42,474 nt of DNA. Origin: RUG11462 sp045649405. Lineage in GTDB: Bacteria; Bacillota; Clostridia; Oscillospirales; Acutalibacteraceae. A program made the position numbers and the translations under genes. Of the stretch, positions 16,663 to 24,732 are shown in pieces. Under the pieces are notes generated by a model. That model ran no database searches. It worked only from the letters and a program-made list of their open reading frames with translations, and had not been told where the DNA came from. Within the stretch, counting starts at the first letter, position 1. Every line of letters starts with the position of its first letter. Location of the stretch: positions 1-42,474 of the forward strand of contig JAZRPW010000051.1 of assembly GCA_045649405.1 (NCBI GenBank), given 5' to 3'.

Positions 16663-18309
16663 ATGAAATTAAATGGTTCAGAAATCTTAGTAAAGGTATT
16701 CTTAGAAAATAAGGTTGACACCGTTTTTGGTTATCCGGGCGGTGCAGTTCTTAATATCTATGATGCCCTTTATAAAAATAGTGATAAAATCACTCATTAT
16801 ATGACAGCTCACGAGCAAGGCGCTGCACACGCAGCTGACGGTTATGCTCGTTCAACCGGCAAAACAGGTGTTGTTATTGCAACTTCAGGCCCAGGTGCAA
16901 CAAACCTTGTAACAGGTATTGCTACTGCTTATATGGACAGTGTGCCAATGGTTGCAATTACTGGCAACGTTGGTAATTCACTCATTGGTCGTGACTCTTT
17001 CCAAGAGGTTTACATTGCAGGCATCACAATGCCAATCACAAAACACAACTTTGTTGTAAGAAGAGTTGAAGAATTGGCTGATGTTTTGAGAGAAGCGTTT
17101 AAAATTGCTTCTTCTGGCAGACCAGGTCCTGTTTTGGTTGATATTCCAAAAGATGTTACCGAAGCAGTTTGTGAATATACACCAAGCGAGCCAAAGGTTG
17201 AACAACACGCTCAAAAAGAGTATGATTTGAGTGAAATTGCAAAGGTAATTAATAATGCTAAAAGACCTGTTGTTTTCGCAGGTGGTGGCACTAGAATTTC
17301 AAAAGCAGAAAACTCTGTTTTAAAATTCATTAAAAAAGCAAACATTCCTTATGTGCATACAATTATGGCTGCAGGTGTTGTTAGATACGATGAGCCACTT
17401 AACTGTGGCATCTTGGGAATGCACGGTAACATTCACGCAAACAAAGCAGTTGACAAAGCAGACGTTGTAATCGCAGTTGGTACTCGTTTTTCAGACCGTG
17501 TTGCTTTGAATACTGATAAATTTGCTTCTCGTGCAAAAATCATTCAAATTGACATTGACAAGTCTGAAATCAACAAAAACGTTGCAGTTGACTATAATTT
17601 AGTTGGCGACGTTAATGTGTTGTTAGAGTTGTTGTTGCCACTCATTAATGAAAACGACCATTCTGAGTGGCTTGAAAAAATTGAAAGTTACAAAGTTAAA
17701 TCATTGCCAAGAAAAAATGAGTTTAATCCAAAAGCAATTTTTGGCGTTATCAATGATTTTACTAACGATGATGACATTTTCATTACAGACGTTGGCCAAC
17801 ATCAAATGTGGGCTTCACAATATCTTAATCACACACACGCAAATAACTTTTTAACAAGTGGTGGTCTTGGCACAATGGGTTACGGTTACGGCGCTGCAAT
17901 CGGTGCTGCAATCGGTAGAAAAGCCAAAAGAGTATTCCACATCACAGGTGACGGCTCGTTCCATATGAATATGAATGAGGCCTGCACAGCCGTTTCTTAC
18001 GGTGTTCCGGTTGTAACAATTATTATGAACAACTCGGTTCTTGGTATGGTTCGTCAATGGCAAGGTACATTCTACGGCAGAAGATTCTCTTCTTCAGAAC
18101 CTGAAAGGGTTACTAACTACAAAGCAGTTGTAGAAGGCTTTGGTGGTAAAGGTTTTGTTTGCGAAACTTTAGCTGAACTTAAAGCGGCGTTAAATTCAAT
18201 TGAAAATATTGATGGTCCTGTTTGGATTGATTGTAAAATTGACAGAGAAGAAAAAGTTTTACCAATGATTCCAGCCGGCAGAACTGTTAATGATACAATT
18301 AATGAGTAA
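16663..18309 (+). CDS. ilvB: Acetolactate synthase, large (catalytic) subunit
   Basis: 548 residues, ThDP-dependent. The catalytic glutamate is Glu51 in TAHEQGAAHAADGYAR, the FAD/quinone-like middle domain is at about 190-350, and the ThDP-magnesium motif begins GDGSFHMNMNE and ends IIMNN. The C-terminal VLGMVRQWQGTFY is typical of biosynthetic AHAS. It makes acetolactate or acetohydroxybutyrate, the shared step for valine, leucine and isoleucine. It comes 18 bases after ridA and 12 bases before ilvN. Confidence 0.96.
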   Translation: MKLNGSEILVKVFLENKVDTVFGYPGGAVLNIYDALYKNSDKITHYMTAHEQGAAHAADGYARSTGKTGVVIATSGPGATNLVTGIATAYMDSVPMVAITGNVGNSLIGRDSFQEVYIAGITMPITKHNFVVRRVEELADVLREAFKIASSGRPGPVLVDIPKDVTEAVCEYTPSEPKVEQHAQKEYDLSEIAKVINNAKRPVVFAGGGTRISKAENSVLKFIKKANIPYVHTIMAAGVVRYDEPLNCGILGMHGNIHANKAVDKADVVIAVGTRFSDRVALNTDKFASRAKIIQIDIDKSEINKNVAVDYNLVGDVNVLLELLLPLINENDHSEWLEKIESYKVKSLPRKNEFNPKAIFGVINDFTNDDDIFITDVGQHQMWASQYLNHTHANNFLTSGGLGTMGYGYGAAIGAAIGRKAKRVFHITGDGSFHMNMNEACTAVSYGVPVVTIIMNNSVLGMVRQWQGTFYGRRFSSSEPERVTNYKAVVEGFGGKGFVCETLAELKAALNSIENIDGPVWIDCKIDREEKVLPMIPAGRTVNDTINE

Positions 18310-18321
18310 GGAGGGAAAGTG

Positions 18322-18816
18322 ATGGAAAAGAAATATATCAGTATTTTGGTTGCAAACTCTGAAGGTGTTTTGGCACGTTTGTCATCACTCTTTTGTCAAC
18401 GTGGTTTCAACATTGACAGTTTGACTGTGTCTGCAACAGACAACCCTTCGCTTTCTCGTATCACCATTACAACAATGGGCGATGAAGCAGAACTTACTCA
18501 AATTATGCGTCAAACCGAAAAACTTCACGAATTCAAAGGCTTTTTCGAACTTAACTCAAAAAAAGCACTTCTTCGTGAATTGTTAATGGTAAAGGTTGAA
18601 GCAAACGAAGGCAATCGTACAGCCCTTCGTGAAATCGCAGGAATTTACAAAGCAAAAATCATTGACCTTTCAAAATCAAGCATGGTGTTTGAACTTACAG
18701 GCGAACCTGAAAAATTAGATGCTTTTCTTGAAATTTTGGGAAGTTATGATATAATGGAAGTATGTCGAACAGGGGTTACCGCTTTGCAACGTGGCGAAGT
18801 AAAACTCTTGAAATAA
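18322..18816 (+). CDS. ilvN: Acetolactate synthase, small (regulatory) subunit
   Basis: 164 residues. The N-terminal ACT domain (YISILVANSEGVLARLSSLF, RGFNIDSLTV) binds valine in homologues, and the C-terminal half (RELLMVKVEAN, EVCRTGVTALQRG) is the usual second domain. I chose ATG 18322, with GGAGGG about 6 bases before it, over the adjacent GTG at 18319. It activates IlvB and gives it feedback inhibition. Confidence 0.95.
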   Translation: MEKKYISILVANSEGVLARLSSLFCQRGFNIDSLTVSATDNPSLSRITITTMGDEAELTQIMRQTEKLHEFKGFFELNSKKALLRELLMVKVEANEGNRTALREIAGIYKAKIIDLSKSSMVFELTGEPEKLDAFLEILGSYDIMEVCRTGVTALQRGEVKLLK

Positions 18817-18857
18817 ATTAATTTAGAATTTTTTAAAATCAAAAGGAGATTTTTATT

Positions 18858-19853
18858 ATGATTACAAAATACTATGATTCAGATTGCAATTTAGGACTTT
18901 TAGATGGCAAAACCGTTGCTATCATGGGCTTCGGTAGCCAAGGTCACGCTCACGCTCAAAACCTTCATGAGTCAGGCGTAAAAGTTATTGTTGGTCTTCG
19001 TTCAACTTCAGCTTCTTGTGCAAAAGCTCGTGAAGCAGGCCTTGAAGTAATGGAAATTGAAGATGCTGCAAAAGCTGCAGACGTTGTTATGATGCTCGTT
19101 CCAGACGAACTCGCTGCTGACATTTACAATGAACAAGTTGCACCTTACATGAAAGAGGGCGACGTACTTTGTTTTGCTCACGGTTTCAACATTCACTACA
19201 ACCTCATCAAACCTGCAAAAGATATTGACGTTATTATGATTGCACCAAAAGGTCCTGGCCACACAGTAAGAAGCCAATACCAAGAAGGCAAAGGCGTTCC
19301 TTCACTCATCGCTGTTTACCAAGATGCTTCAGGCAGAGCTAAAGATTATGCGCTCGCTTACGCTTCAGGCATCGGTGCTGGCCGTGCAGGTATTCTTGAA
19401 ACATCATTCAAAGAAGAAACTGAAACAGACCTTTTCGGTGAACAAGCAGTTCTTTGTGGTGGTGTAACTGAACTTATGAAAGCTGGTTTTGACACACTCG
19501 TTGAAGCTGGTTATGAACCAGAAATGGCTTATTTTGAATGTATCCACGAAATGAAACTTATCGTTGACCTTATCAACAACGGTGGTTTCGCAATGATGAG
19601 ATACTCAATTTCAAACACTGCTGAATACGGTGACTACAGAACAGGTACTCGTCTTATCACAGATGAAACAAGAAAAGAAATGAAAAAAGTTCTTTCAGAA
19701 ATTCAAGACGGTACTTTTGCTTCTGAATTTATGCAAGAATTCTCAGCTGGTAGAAAAGCTAAATTCTTGGCTACAAGAAGAAAAGAAAGCGAACACTTGC
19801 TTGAAAAAGTTGGTGCAGAGCTCAGAAAAATGATGACTTGGCTCAAAAAATAA
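18858..19853 (+). CDS. ilvC: Ketol-acid reductoisomerase
   Basis: 331 residues, class I (short) KARI. The Rossmann loop AIMGFGSQGHAHAQNL at about residues 21-36 is followed by GLRSTSASCAKARE. The serine residues in that loop suggest NADPH use. The C-terminal knotted domain has GVTELMKAGFDTLVEAGY and the metal-binding glutamates in IHEMKLIVDLI. It converts acetolactate to 2,3-dihydroxyisovalerate. AAAAGGAG lies upstream, 41 bases after ilvN. Confidence 0.97.
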   Translation: MITKYYDSDCNLGLLDGKTVAIMGFGSQGHAHAQNLHESGVKVIVGLRSTSASCAKAREAGLEVMEIEDAAKAADVVMMLVPDELAADIYNEQVAPYMKEGDVLCFAHGFNIHYNLIKPAKDIDVIMIAPKGPGHTVRSQYQEGKGVPSLIAVYQDASGRAKDYALAYASGIGAGRAGILETSFKEETETDLFGEQAVLCGGVTELMKAGFDTLVEAGYEPEMAYFECIHEMKLIVDLINNGGFAMMRYSISNTAEYGDYRTGTRLITDETRKEMKKVLSEIQDGTFASEFMQEFSAGRKAKFLATRRKESEHLLEKVGAELRKMMTWLKK

Positions 19854-19864
19854 TTTAAAATAAA

Positions 19865-19899
19865 AAAAGGCGGTCATTTTGACCGCCTGTTTACTCTTT
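19865..19899 (+). terminator. Possible partial terminator between ilvC and ilvD
   Basis: Stem GGCGGTC (19869-19875) / GACCGCC (19881-19887) with a 5-base loop, preceded by A7 and followed by an interrupted T-rich run (TGTTTACTCTTT). The poor T-tract suggests partial termination or a processing or stabilising hairpin. No strong promoter for ilvD is seen after it. Confidence 0.5.
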
Positions 19900-19916
19900 A
19901 AAATACAGGTGTTTTT

Positions 19917-21581
19917 ATGAACTTAAGAAGTGATAATGTAACAAAAGGTGCTGAACGTGCACCAAACCGCTCATTGTTTTATGCAATGGGTTACACAAAA
20001 GAAGAGTTAGAACGCCCATTAATCGGTGTTATTTCTGCTCACAGTGAAATTGTACCTGGCCACCACCATCTTGACAAAATTGCCGCTGCAGTTAAAGCTG
20101 GCGTGCAAATGGCAGGTGGTACACCAATTCTCATTCCTTCAATTGGTGTTTGCGATGGTATCGCAATGGGCCACATTGGTATGAAATATTCACTTGCTTC
20201 TCGTGAACTTATCGCAGATAGCGTTGAAACAATGGTAATGGCACATCAACTTGACGGTGTTGTGCTTGTGCCAAACTGTGACAAAATCGTTCCTGGCATG
20301 GTAATGGCTGCAGTAAGACTTGACATTCCTGCAGTTGTTGTTTCAGGCGGTCCAATGCTTGCTGGCACATATGACGGCAATGAAGTTAGCTTGTCAAAAA
20401 TGTTTGAAGCAGTTGGCGCTTACAAAGCAGGTATGATTGATAAATGCAAACTTGAAGAGTGTGAAAACGGCGCTTGCCCGGGTTGTGGCTCTTGCGCTGG
20501 TATGTACACTGCTAACAGTATGAACTGTCTTTGCGAATCTTTGGGTATTGCTCTTCCTGGTAACGGTACAATTCCTGCAGTTTACTCTGGCAGAACAGCC
20601 CTTGCAAAACACGCAGGTATGGCAATTATGAATTTGCTTGAAAAAGGCATTACTGCACGCCAAATCATCAATGAAAAATCAGTTAAAAACGCACTCGCTT
20701 GTGATATGGCTCTTGGTTGCTCATCAAACAGCGTTTTGCACTTGCTCGCAATTGCAAATGAAGCAGGCGTTCCGCTTGATTTAAAACTCTTTAATGAAAT
20801 GAGTGCAAAAGTACCTAATCTTTGCCACTTAGCCCCAGCAGGCGACACTCATATGCAAGACCTTAACGCAGCGGGTGGCATTCCTGCAGTTCAAGCAGAA
20901 CTTGCAAAGAAAAACTTGCTTGATTTAAGTCTTATCACTGCAACAGGTAAAACAGTTGGTGAAAATATTGAAGGAGCTTTTATTAAAGACACAAATTCAA
21001 TTCGCCCAATTGATAATCCTTACAGTGAAACTGGCGGCATTCAAATTCTTTGGGGTAACATTGCTCAAAACGGTTGCGTTGTAAAGCGTAGCGCAGTTGC
21101 TCCTGAAATGCTTTGTCATTCAGGTCCGGCTCGTGTGTTCAATAGCGAAGAAGAAGCAATTTCAGCAATTTACAACAGCCAAATCGTAGATGGCGATGTT
21201 GTTGTTATTAGATACGAAGGTCCAAAAGGTGGCCCTGGCATGAGAGAAATGCTCAACCCAACATCAGCGCTTGCTGGTATGAAACTTGACAAAACAGTAG
21301 CGCTTATTACTGATGGTCGTTTCTCAGGCGCATCTCGTGGTGCATCAATCGGCCACGTTTCTCCTGAAGCCGCAGTTGGTGGTAATATCGGTCTTATTGA
21401 AGAAGGGGATATCATTGAAATTGACATTCCAAATGCTTCAATTAACGTTAAAGTTACCGATGAAGTTTTAGCAGAGCGTAGAGCAAATTATGTAGAACGT
21501 GAACCAAACATCAAAACAGGTTGGCTTTCACGTTATTCTCGCCAAGTTTCAGGCGCAGATAAAGGCGCAATAATGCAATAA
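19917..21581 (+). CDS. ilvD: Dihydroxy-acid dehydratase
   Basis: 554 residues, the usual length. Iron-sulfur cysteines are in VPNCDKIVPGM and ACPGCGSCAGMYTANSMNCL, and the substrate region TDGRFSGASRGASIGHVSPEA is clear (key residues Asp, Arg, Ser, His). It makes 2-oxoisovalerate and 2-oxo-3-methylvalerate. It is the last gene of the leu/ilv operon, separated from ilvC by 63 bases with a hairpin, so its level may differ from the genes before it. The ribosome site (AGGTG) is weaker than its neighbours'. Confidence 0.97.
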   Translation: MNLRSDNVTKGAERAPNRSLFYAMGYTKEELERPLIGVISAHSEIVPGHHHLDKIAAAVKAGVQMAGGTPILIPSIGVCDGIAMGHIGMKYSLASRELIADSVETMVMAHQLDGVVLVPNCDKIVPGMVMAAVRLDIPAVVVSGGPMLAGTYDGNEVSLSKMFEAVGAYKAGMIDKCKLEECENGACPGCGSCAGMYTANSMNCLCESLGIALPGNGTIPAVYSGRTALAKHAGMAIMNLLEKGITARQIINEKSVKNALACDMALGCSSNSVLHLLAIANEAGVPLDLKLFNEMSAKVPNLCHLAPAGDTHMQDLNAAGGIPAVQAELAKKNLLDLSLITATGKTVGENIEGAFIKDTNSIRPIDNPYSETGGIQILWGNIAQNGCVVKRSAVAPEMLCHSGPARVFNSEEEAISAIYNSQIVDGDVVVIRYEGPKGGPGMREMLNPTSALAGMKLDKTVALITDGRFSGASRGASIGHVSPEAAVGGNIGLIEEGDIIEIDIPNASINVKVTDEVLAERRANYVEREPNIKTGWLSRYSRQVSGADKGAIMQ

Positions 21582-21582
21582 T

Positions 21583-21613
21583 AAAAAGAGGATTGCTTAG
21601 CAATCCTCTTTTT
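21583..21613. terminator. Bidirectional terminator after ilvD
   Basis: Stem GAGGATTGC (21588-21596) / GCAATCCTC (21600-21608) with A5 on the left and T5 on the right. It ends the leu/ilv operon on the plus strand and the small regulator on the minus strand, whose last codons lie inside the hairpin. Confidence 0.88.
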
Positions 21614-21809
21614 CATTTATATATTCAGCTATATCTTCTAATTTACAATCAAGTATTTTGCAGAGTTGATTGAGAGTGAAAGTATTAACATTACCGTTTT
21701 TGCGAAGTCTGTCGAGTTGACCTGTGCTAATGTGATAACTCTTGATTAACTTGTATTGAGAAATGCCCTTTTTCTTCATAGTTTCCCATAATTTATCATA
21801 TATTATCAT
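21597..21809 (-). CDS. Small Xre/Cro-type transcriptional regulator
   Basis: 70 residues, essentially one helix-turn-helix: LWETMKKKGISQYKLIKSY, then HISTGQLDRLRKNGNVNTF, then LNQLCKILDCKLEDIAEYI. Such single-domain Cro/C1-type proteins are common and diverse. The ATG at 21809 has GGAG about 12 bases upstream. Its promoter overlaps a palindrome and a divergent promoter facing the secreted-protein gene at 21971, so autoregulation with control of that gene is likely (inferred). The conserved position of the shared operator is better evidence than the protein itself. Confidence 0.85.
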   Translation of the reverse strand: MIIYDKLWETMKKKGISQYKLIKSYHISTGQLDRLRKNGNVNTFTLNQLCKILDCKLEDIAEYINEKEDC

Positions 21810-21829
21810 AAATCCATCAACTCCAAGTT

Positions 21830-21854
21830 AAGTATAAAATATTGTTTTATACTT
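21830..21854. promoter_or_regulatory. Palindromic operator between divergent promoters
   Basis: Perfect 10-bp arms AAGTATAAAA and TTTTATACTT around a 5-base centre (TATTG). It covers the -10 of the minus-strand promoter and touches the -35 of the plus-strand promoter, so a protein bound here would block both. It lies 20 bases upstream of the Xre-type gene. Confidence 0.65.
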
Positions 21855-21859
21855 GACAA
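21831..21859 (-). promoter_or_regulatory. Promoter of the Xre-type regulator
   Basis: Minus strand: TTGTCA (21854-21859), 17-base spacer, TATACT (21831-21836), within the palindrome. Confidence 0.6.
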
Positions 21860-21881
21860 TTACCCATAAAAGGGCTATAAT
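21853..21881 (+). promoter_or_regulatory. Upstream promoter facing the secreted beta-helix gene
   Basis: TTGACA (21853-21858), 17-base spacer, TATAAT (21876-21881): consensus boxes. The only gene in its path is at 21971. Its -35 overlaps the end of the palindrome. Confidence 0.75.
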
Positions 21882-21910
21882 AAAATTACCAATATCGTCG
21901 ATTTAACTTA

Positions 21911-21939
21911 TTGCAAAATTATATGCGATATGGTATAAT
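21911..21939 (+). promoter_or_regulatory. Second promoter for the beta-helix gene
   Basis: TTGCAA (21911-21916), 17-base spacer, TATAAT (21934-21939), giving a start about 25 bases before the ATG at 21971. Lies outside the palindrome, so it may be independent of the regulator. Confidence 0.55.
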
Positions 21940-21970
21940 ATAGTTATATATAAGAATGGAGTAATGAATT

Positions 21971-24490
21971 ATGAAAAAAATAATCGCAGTGATTTTAACT
22001 TTATCTATGGTTTTGTCGATTTCTTTTGGTGCAAGTGCTATAGTAGATGTTAAAGTTGAACAAAATGATATTTCTGCTTATGTTAACGAGTCCGGTGCAA
22101 TAGATATTTCTAATTCAAGTCGTTATTCAGAGGCTGAGTGTGGCTCTGGCAAAAAGAAATATGTTGATGCAGTGAATGGCAGTGATTCAACTGGTAACGG
22201 AACCCAAGAAAATCCATATAAAACTATCGAAAAAGCAAAACAAAATTTATCTGCAGGAGATACCGTTGTATTAAAAAGCGGTGTTTACAACGAGAAAATT
22301 GGTGGTTGGCAGATGCGTGGAACAGAAACTCAGCCAATTACCTTTACTGCAGAGAAAAACGCTAATGTTGCAGTTACGGCTTACGATCCAATATCTGCTG
22401 ATTGGACAAAATATTCTGATAATATTTATGTAGCAAACATTGGCTCAGGGCGTGAAATTGCTCATGCATTACAGTTGAAAGACAATAAGTTTTATAATCT
22501 TATTGAGGCTCGTTGGCCAAATGCCGATCCTGATTATATGTTAGATATGCCTCGTGCGTTTGCAGGCAAAGGTACAGATAACAATACCCTTTGCTCGAGT
22601 GATTTGCCTGAAGGTGATTGGAATGGTGCAACTGTTTATACTTGGACAGGTGAAACATGGGAACAATACGTTGCATATTCGCGTACAATTACTAATTATG
22701 TTGCGGGACAATCGCTCAAATTTTCTTCACGTGTTCCTGACGCTAATGATACTTCAGGCACATATACACCAAAGCAAGGCGTGTGGTTTTATCTTACAAA
22801 TTCATTTGCAGGATTAGATTCAAAACGTGAGTATTATTATAATAATACAAGTGGAGAGCTGTTTATCATCACCGATGACGGTGAAAAACCTGATGATAAT
22901 GAAATTTGGGTAAAATCGCGTAACTATTCAGTTGAATTGTGGGATTGCAGTTACATCAATTTTAGCAACATCAATTTCTTTGGTGGAATATTGCTTGGCG
23001 ATACTAATTATTGCAACCTTGATAATGCTAACGTTTATTATGCTGATTGGTTCCGTGAAAGCGATGGTTATGGAACAATGCTTGATGAGTTTAACAGTAA
23101 CCGTATTAGAGGTACTCATAATACTTGGAAAAACTCTGAAATTGCCTATACAATGAGTACAGGTATTCTCATTCAAAGCCATTATAATACTATTGAAAAT
23201 TGCGTAATTCACGATGTTAATATCACAGGTGGATATAATTCAGCGATTACAATAAATCCGAATGTAAAAGGAACTACTATTCGTAAAAATTCAATGTATC
23301 GTTCGGGCAGATTTTTGATTTATTTCTCATACGATTCATATTACAATAGTGGTTATGAAGATACGCTTATTGAATATAACGATTTGTACGATGCTATGTA
23401 TCTTACACAAGATGGCGGCTTGATTTATGCTTACGGTCGAGATGGCGCAGGCGTTACTATTCGATATAATTGGGTGCATTCAACTGATAAAGAAGGCACA
23501 CGTGGAATTTACATAGATAATAACTGCTATAATTTCAAAGTGTATCGTAACTGTGTATGGGATATTAAAGAAGCAGGGCTTGTTCTTAATACTCAAAGCG
23601 AAAACAATGAAATTTATAATAACACTATTGTAAATTGTCCTGTTGGTGTTCAAGTTTGGCCGAAAAATAGTGATTCAAGTATGAAAGGCACTAAGATTTA
23701 TAACAATATTATTACAGGAACTCATGATATGATTGAAGGGGCTCTTGCGCCTAAGTTGAGTAATAACTATTTTGTTGAAAATCCTGAGATTGATTCATTC
23801 CTTGTTCCGTTAAATACCGCCAACAATATTATTGATAGTGCAACACAAATTAGCGGTGTTACCGATGATTATCATGGCAGTGCTGCAGATATTGGTGCTT
23901 ATGAATACGGTGGCGAATATTGGCAACCTGGTGCAAACTACAAAGATGATGTTGTTGATGGAAATGTAACTTTTGCAATCGAAACCGATGAAAGCGCTTC
24001 GATTCGTTTGAACAAGAAAAGTGGAATGCGTTTTTACACAACGGTTGACGATGAAAAATTACAAAAACTTGTTGGAAACGAGAGTTATGAACTTGGTACA
24101 ATAATTTCGCTCAAAGAAATATGTGGTGATGAGCTTACTATAGAAGATAGATGTGCAAAAGTAGTTTATACTCCACAAAACAACCAGGATGTTGAACTTT
24201 GGGAAGGCGACCAGTTTGTTGGTTCAATAGTTTCAATTTTAGAGAAAAATTATTCTCGTGATTTTGTTGCTCGTGGCTATGTTAAAGTTGGAGATACTTA
24301 TTATTATTCAAAAACAAGTTGCATTCGCAACGTTTCACAAATTGCTGATGCTTATATTGCAGATGCTAATAGTGGCTATTCTGAATTATCGCCTGAATTA
24401 AAGTTAAAGGTTGATGAATGGGCATCAGCTAATGATATCAAGCCAGAACCTACAACTAAGCATGATCCATATGGTTCTGATATTTGGTAA
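21971..24490 (+). CDS. Secreted right-handed beta-helix protein with shared C-terminal domain and DPY-W tail
   Basis: 839 residues. A signal peptide occupies about 1-23 (ending FGASA). Residues about 62-110 (KYVDAVNGSDSTGNGT, PYKTIEKAK, AGDTVVLKSGVY) match the DUF1565-like start of a right-handed parallel beta-helix; Asn-rich repeats (NNTIVNCPVGVQVW, TKIYNNIITGTHD, NCVIHDVNITGG) run to about 650. This fold is typical of polysaccharide lyases and hydrolases, so a secreted carbohydrate-active role is likely but the substrate is unknown. Residues 666-822 form a domain shared with the proteins ending at 185 and 26994 (GMRFYTTVDD, GTIISLKEI, RDFVARGYV). The last 17 residues end TTKHDPYGSDIW, as in the two peptides. 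No sortase motif, dockerin or SLH domain was seen. Confidence 0.85.
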   Translation: MKKIIAVILTLSMVLSISFGASAIVDVKVEQNDISAYVNESGAIDISNSSRYSEAECGSGKKKYVDAVNGSDSTGNGTQENPYKTIEKAKQNLSAGDTVVLKSGVYNEKIGGWQMRGTETQPITFTAEKNANVAVTAYDPISADWTKYSDNIYVANIGSGREIAHALQLKDNKFYNLIEARWPNADPDYMLDMPRAFAGKGTDNNTLCSSDLPEGDWNGATVYTWTGETWEQYVAYSRTITNYVAGQSLKFSSRVPDANDTSGTYTPKQGVWFYLTNSFAGLDSKREYYYNNTSGELFIITDDGEKPDDNEIWVKSRNYSVELWDCSYINFSNINFFGGILLGDTNYCNLDNANVYYADWFRESDGYGTMLDEFNSNRIRGTHNTWKNSEIAYTMSTGILIQSHYNTIENCVIHDVNITGGYNSAITINPNVKGTTIRKNSMYRSGRFLIYFSYDSYYNSGYEDTLIEYNDLYDAMYLTQDGGLIYAYGRDGAGVTIRYNWVHSTDKEGTRGIYIDNNCYNFKVYRNCVWDIKEAGLVLNTQSENNEIYNNTIVNCPVGVQVWPKNSDSSMKGTKIYNNIITGTHDMIEGALAPKLSNNYFVENPEIDSFLVPLNTANNIIDSATQISGVTDDYHGSAADIGAYEYGGEYWQPGANYKDDVVDGNVTFAIETDESASIRLNKKSGMRFYTTVDDEKLQKLVGNESYELGTIISLKEICGDELTIEDRCAKVVYTPQNNQDVELWEGDQFVGSIVSILEKNYSRDFVARGYVKVGDTYYYSKTSCIRNVSQIADAYIADANSGYSELSPELKLKVDEWASANDIKPEPTTKHDPYGSDIW

Positions 24491-24493
24491 AAG

Positions 24494-24527
24494 AAAAAAA
24501 GAGTTCCGTTATTGGAACTCTTTTTTC
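24494..24527 (+). terminator. Intrinsic terminator
   Basis: Stem GAGTTCC (24501-24507) / GGAACTC (24514-24520), extended by A/T runs, with T6 after it. It ends the beta-helix gene. Confidence 0.88.
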
Positions 24528-24630
24528 TTTAGTAAAAACATAATTTTGTAGTATTTTGTATTTTTTGTAAAAAACATAAAACGCAATCAAAATGTTTACA
24601 AAATGCAATTGAAAAAACTAAAAGAAACTC

Positions 24631-24660
24631 TTGACAAAAATTTGCGTGGTAGAGTATAAT
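24631..24660 (+). promoter_or_regulatory. Promoter of the repeat-containing secreted protein
   Basis: TTGACA (24631-24636), 18-base spacer, TATAAT (24655-24660). Further TATAAT-like boxes follow in an AT-repeat run up to 24679. Confidence 0.7.
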
Positions 24661-24684
24661 ATAATATAATATGTATAATTTTCT

Positions 24685-24712
24685 TATACCATTTTTGATC
24701 AAAAATAGTATA
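24685..24712 (+). promoter_or_regulatory. 28-bp palindrome in the 5' untranslated region
   Basis: Near-perfect inverted repeat: TATACC and AGTATA (one mismatch) flank the 16-bp perfect palindrome ATTTTTGATCAAAAAT. It ends 7 bases before the AGGAGG at about 24719. It can be an operator in DNA or a 5' hairpin in the mRNA. Confidence 0.6.
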
Positions 24713-24732
24713 AAAAAAGGAGGACTAATGGT

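Noticed and set aside
21597..21881. A prophage-type lysogeny switch, suggested by a Cro-like protein and overlapping divergent promoters.
   Set aside because: No integrase, phage gene or attachment site is present; the divergent gene is a secreted protein.
24655..24679. AT-rich TATAAT repeats as a variable-number tandem repeat.
   Set aside because: The run is short and irregular and is better read as alternative -10 boxes or simple AT-rich promoter DNA.
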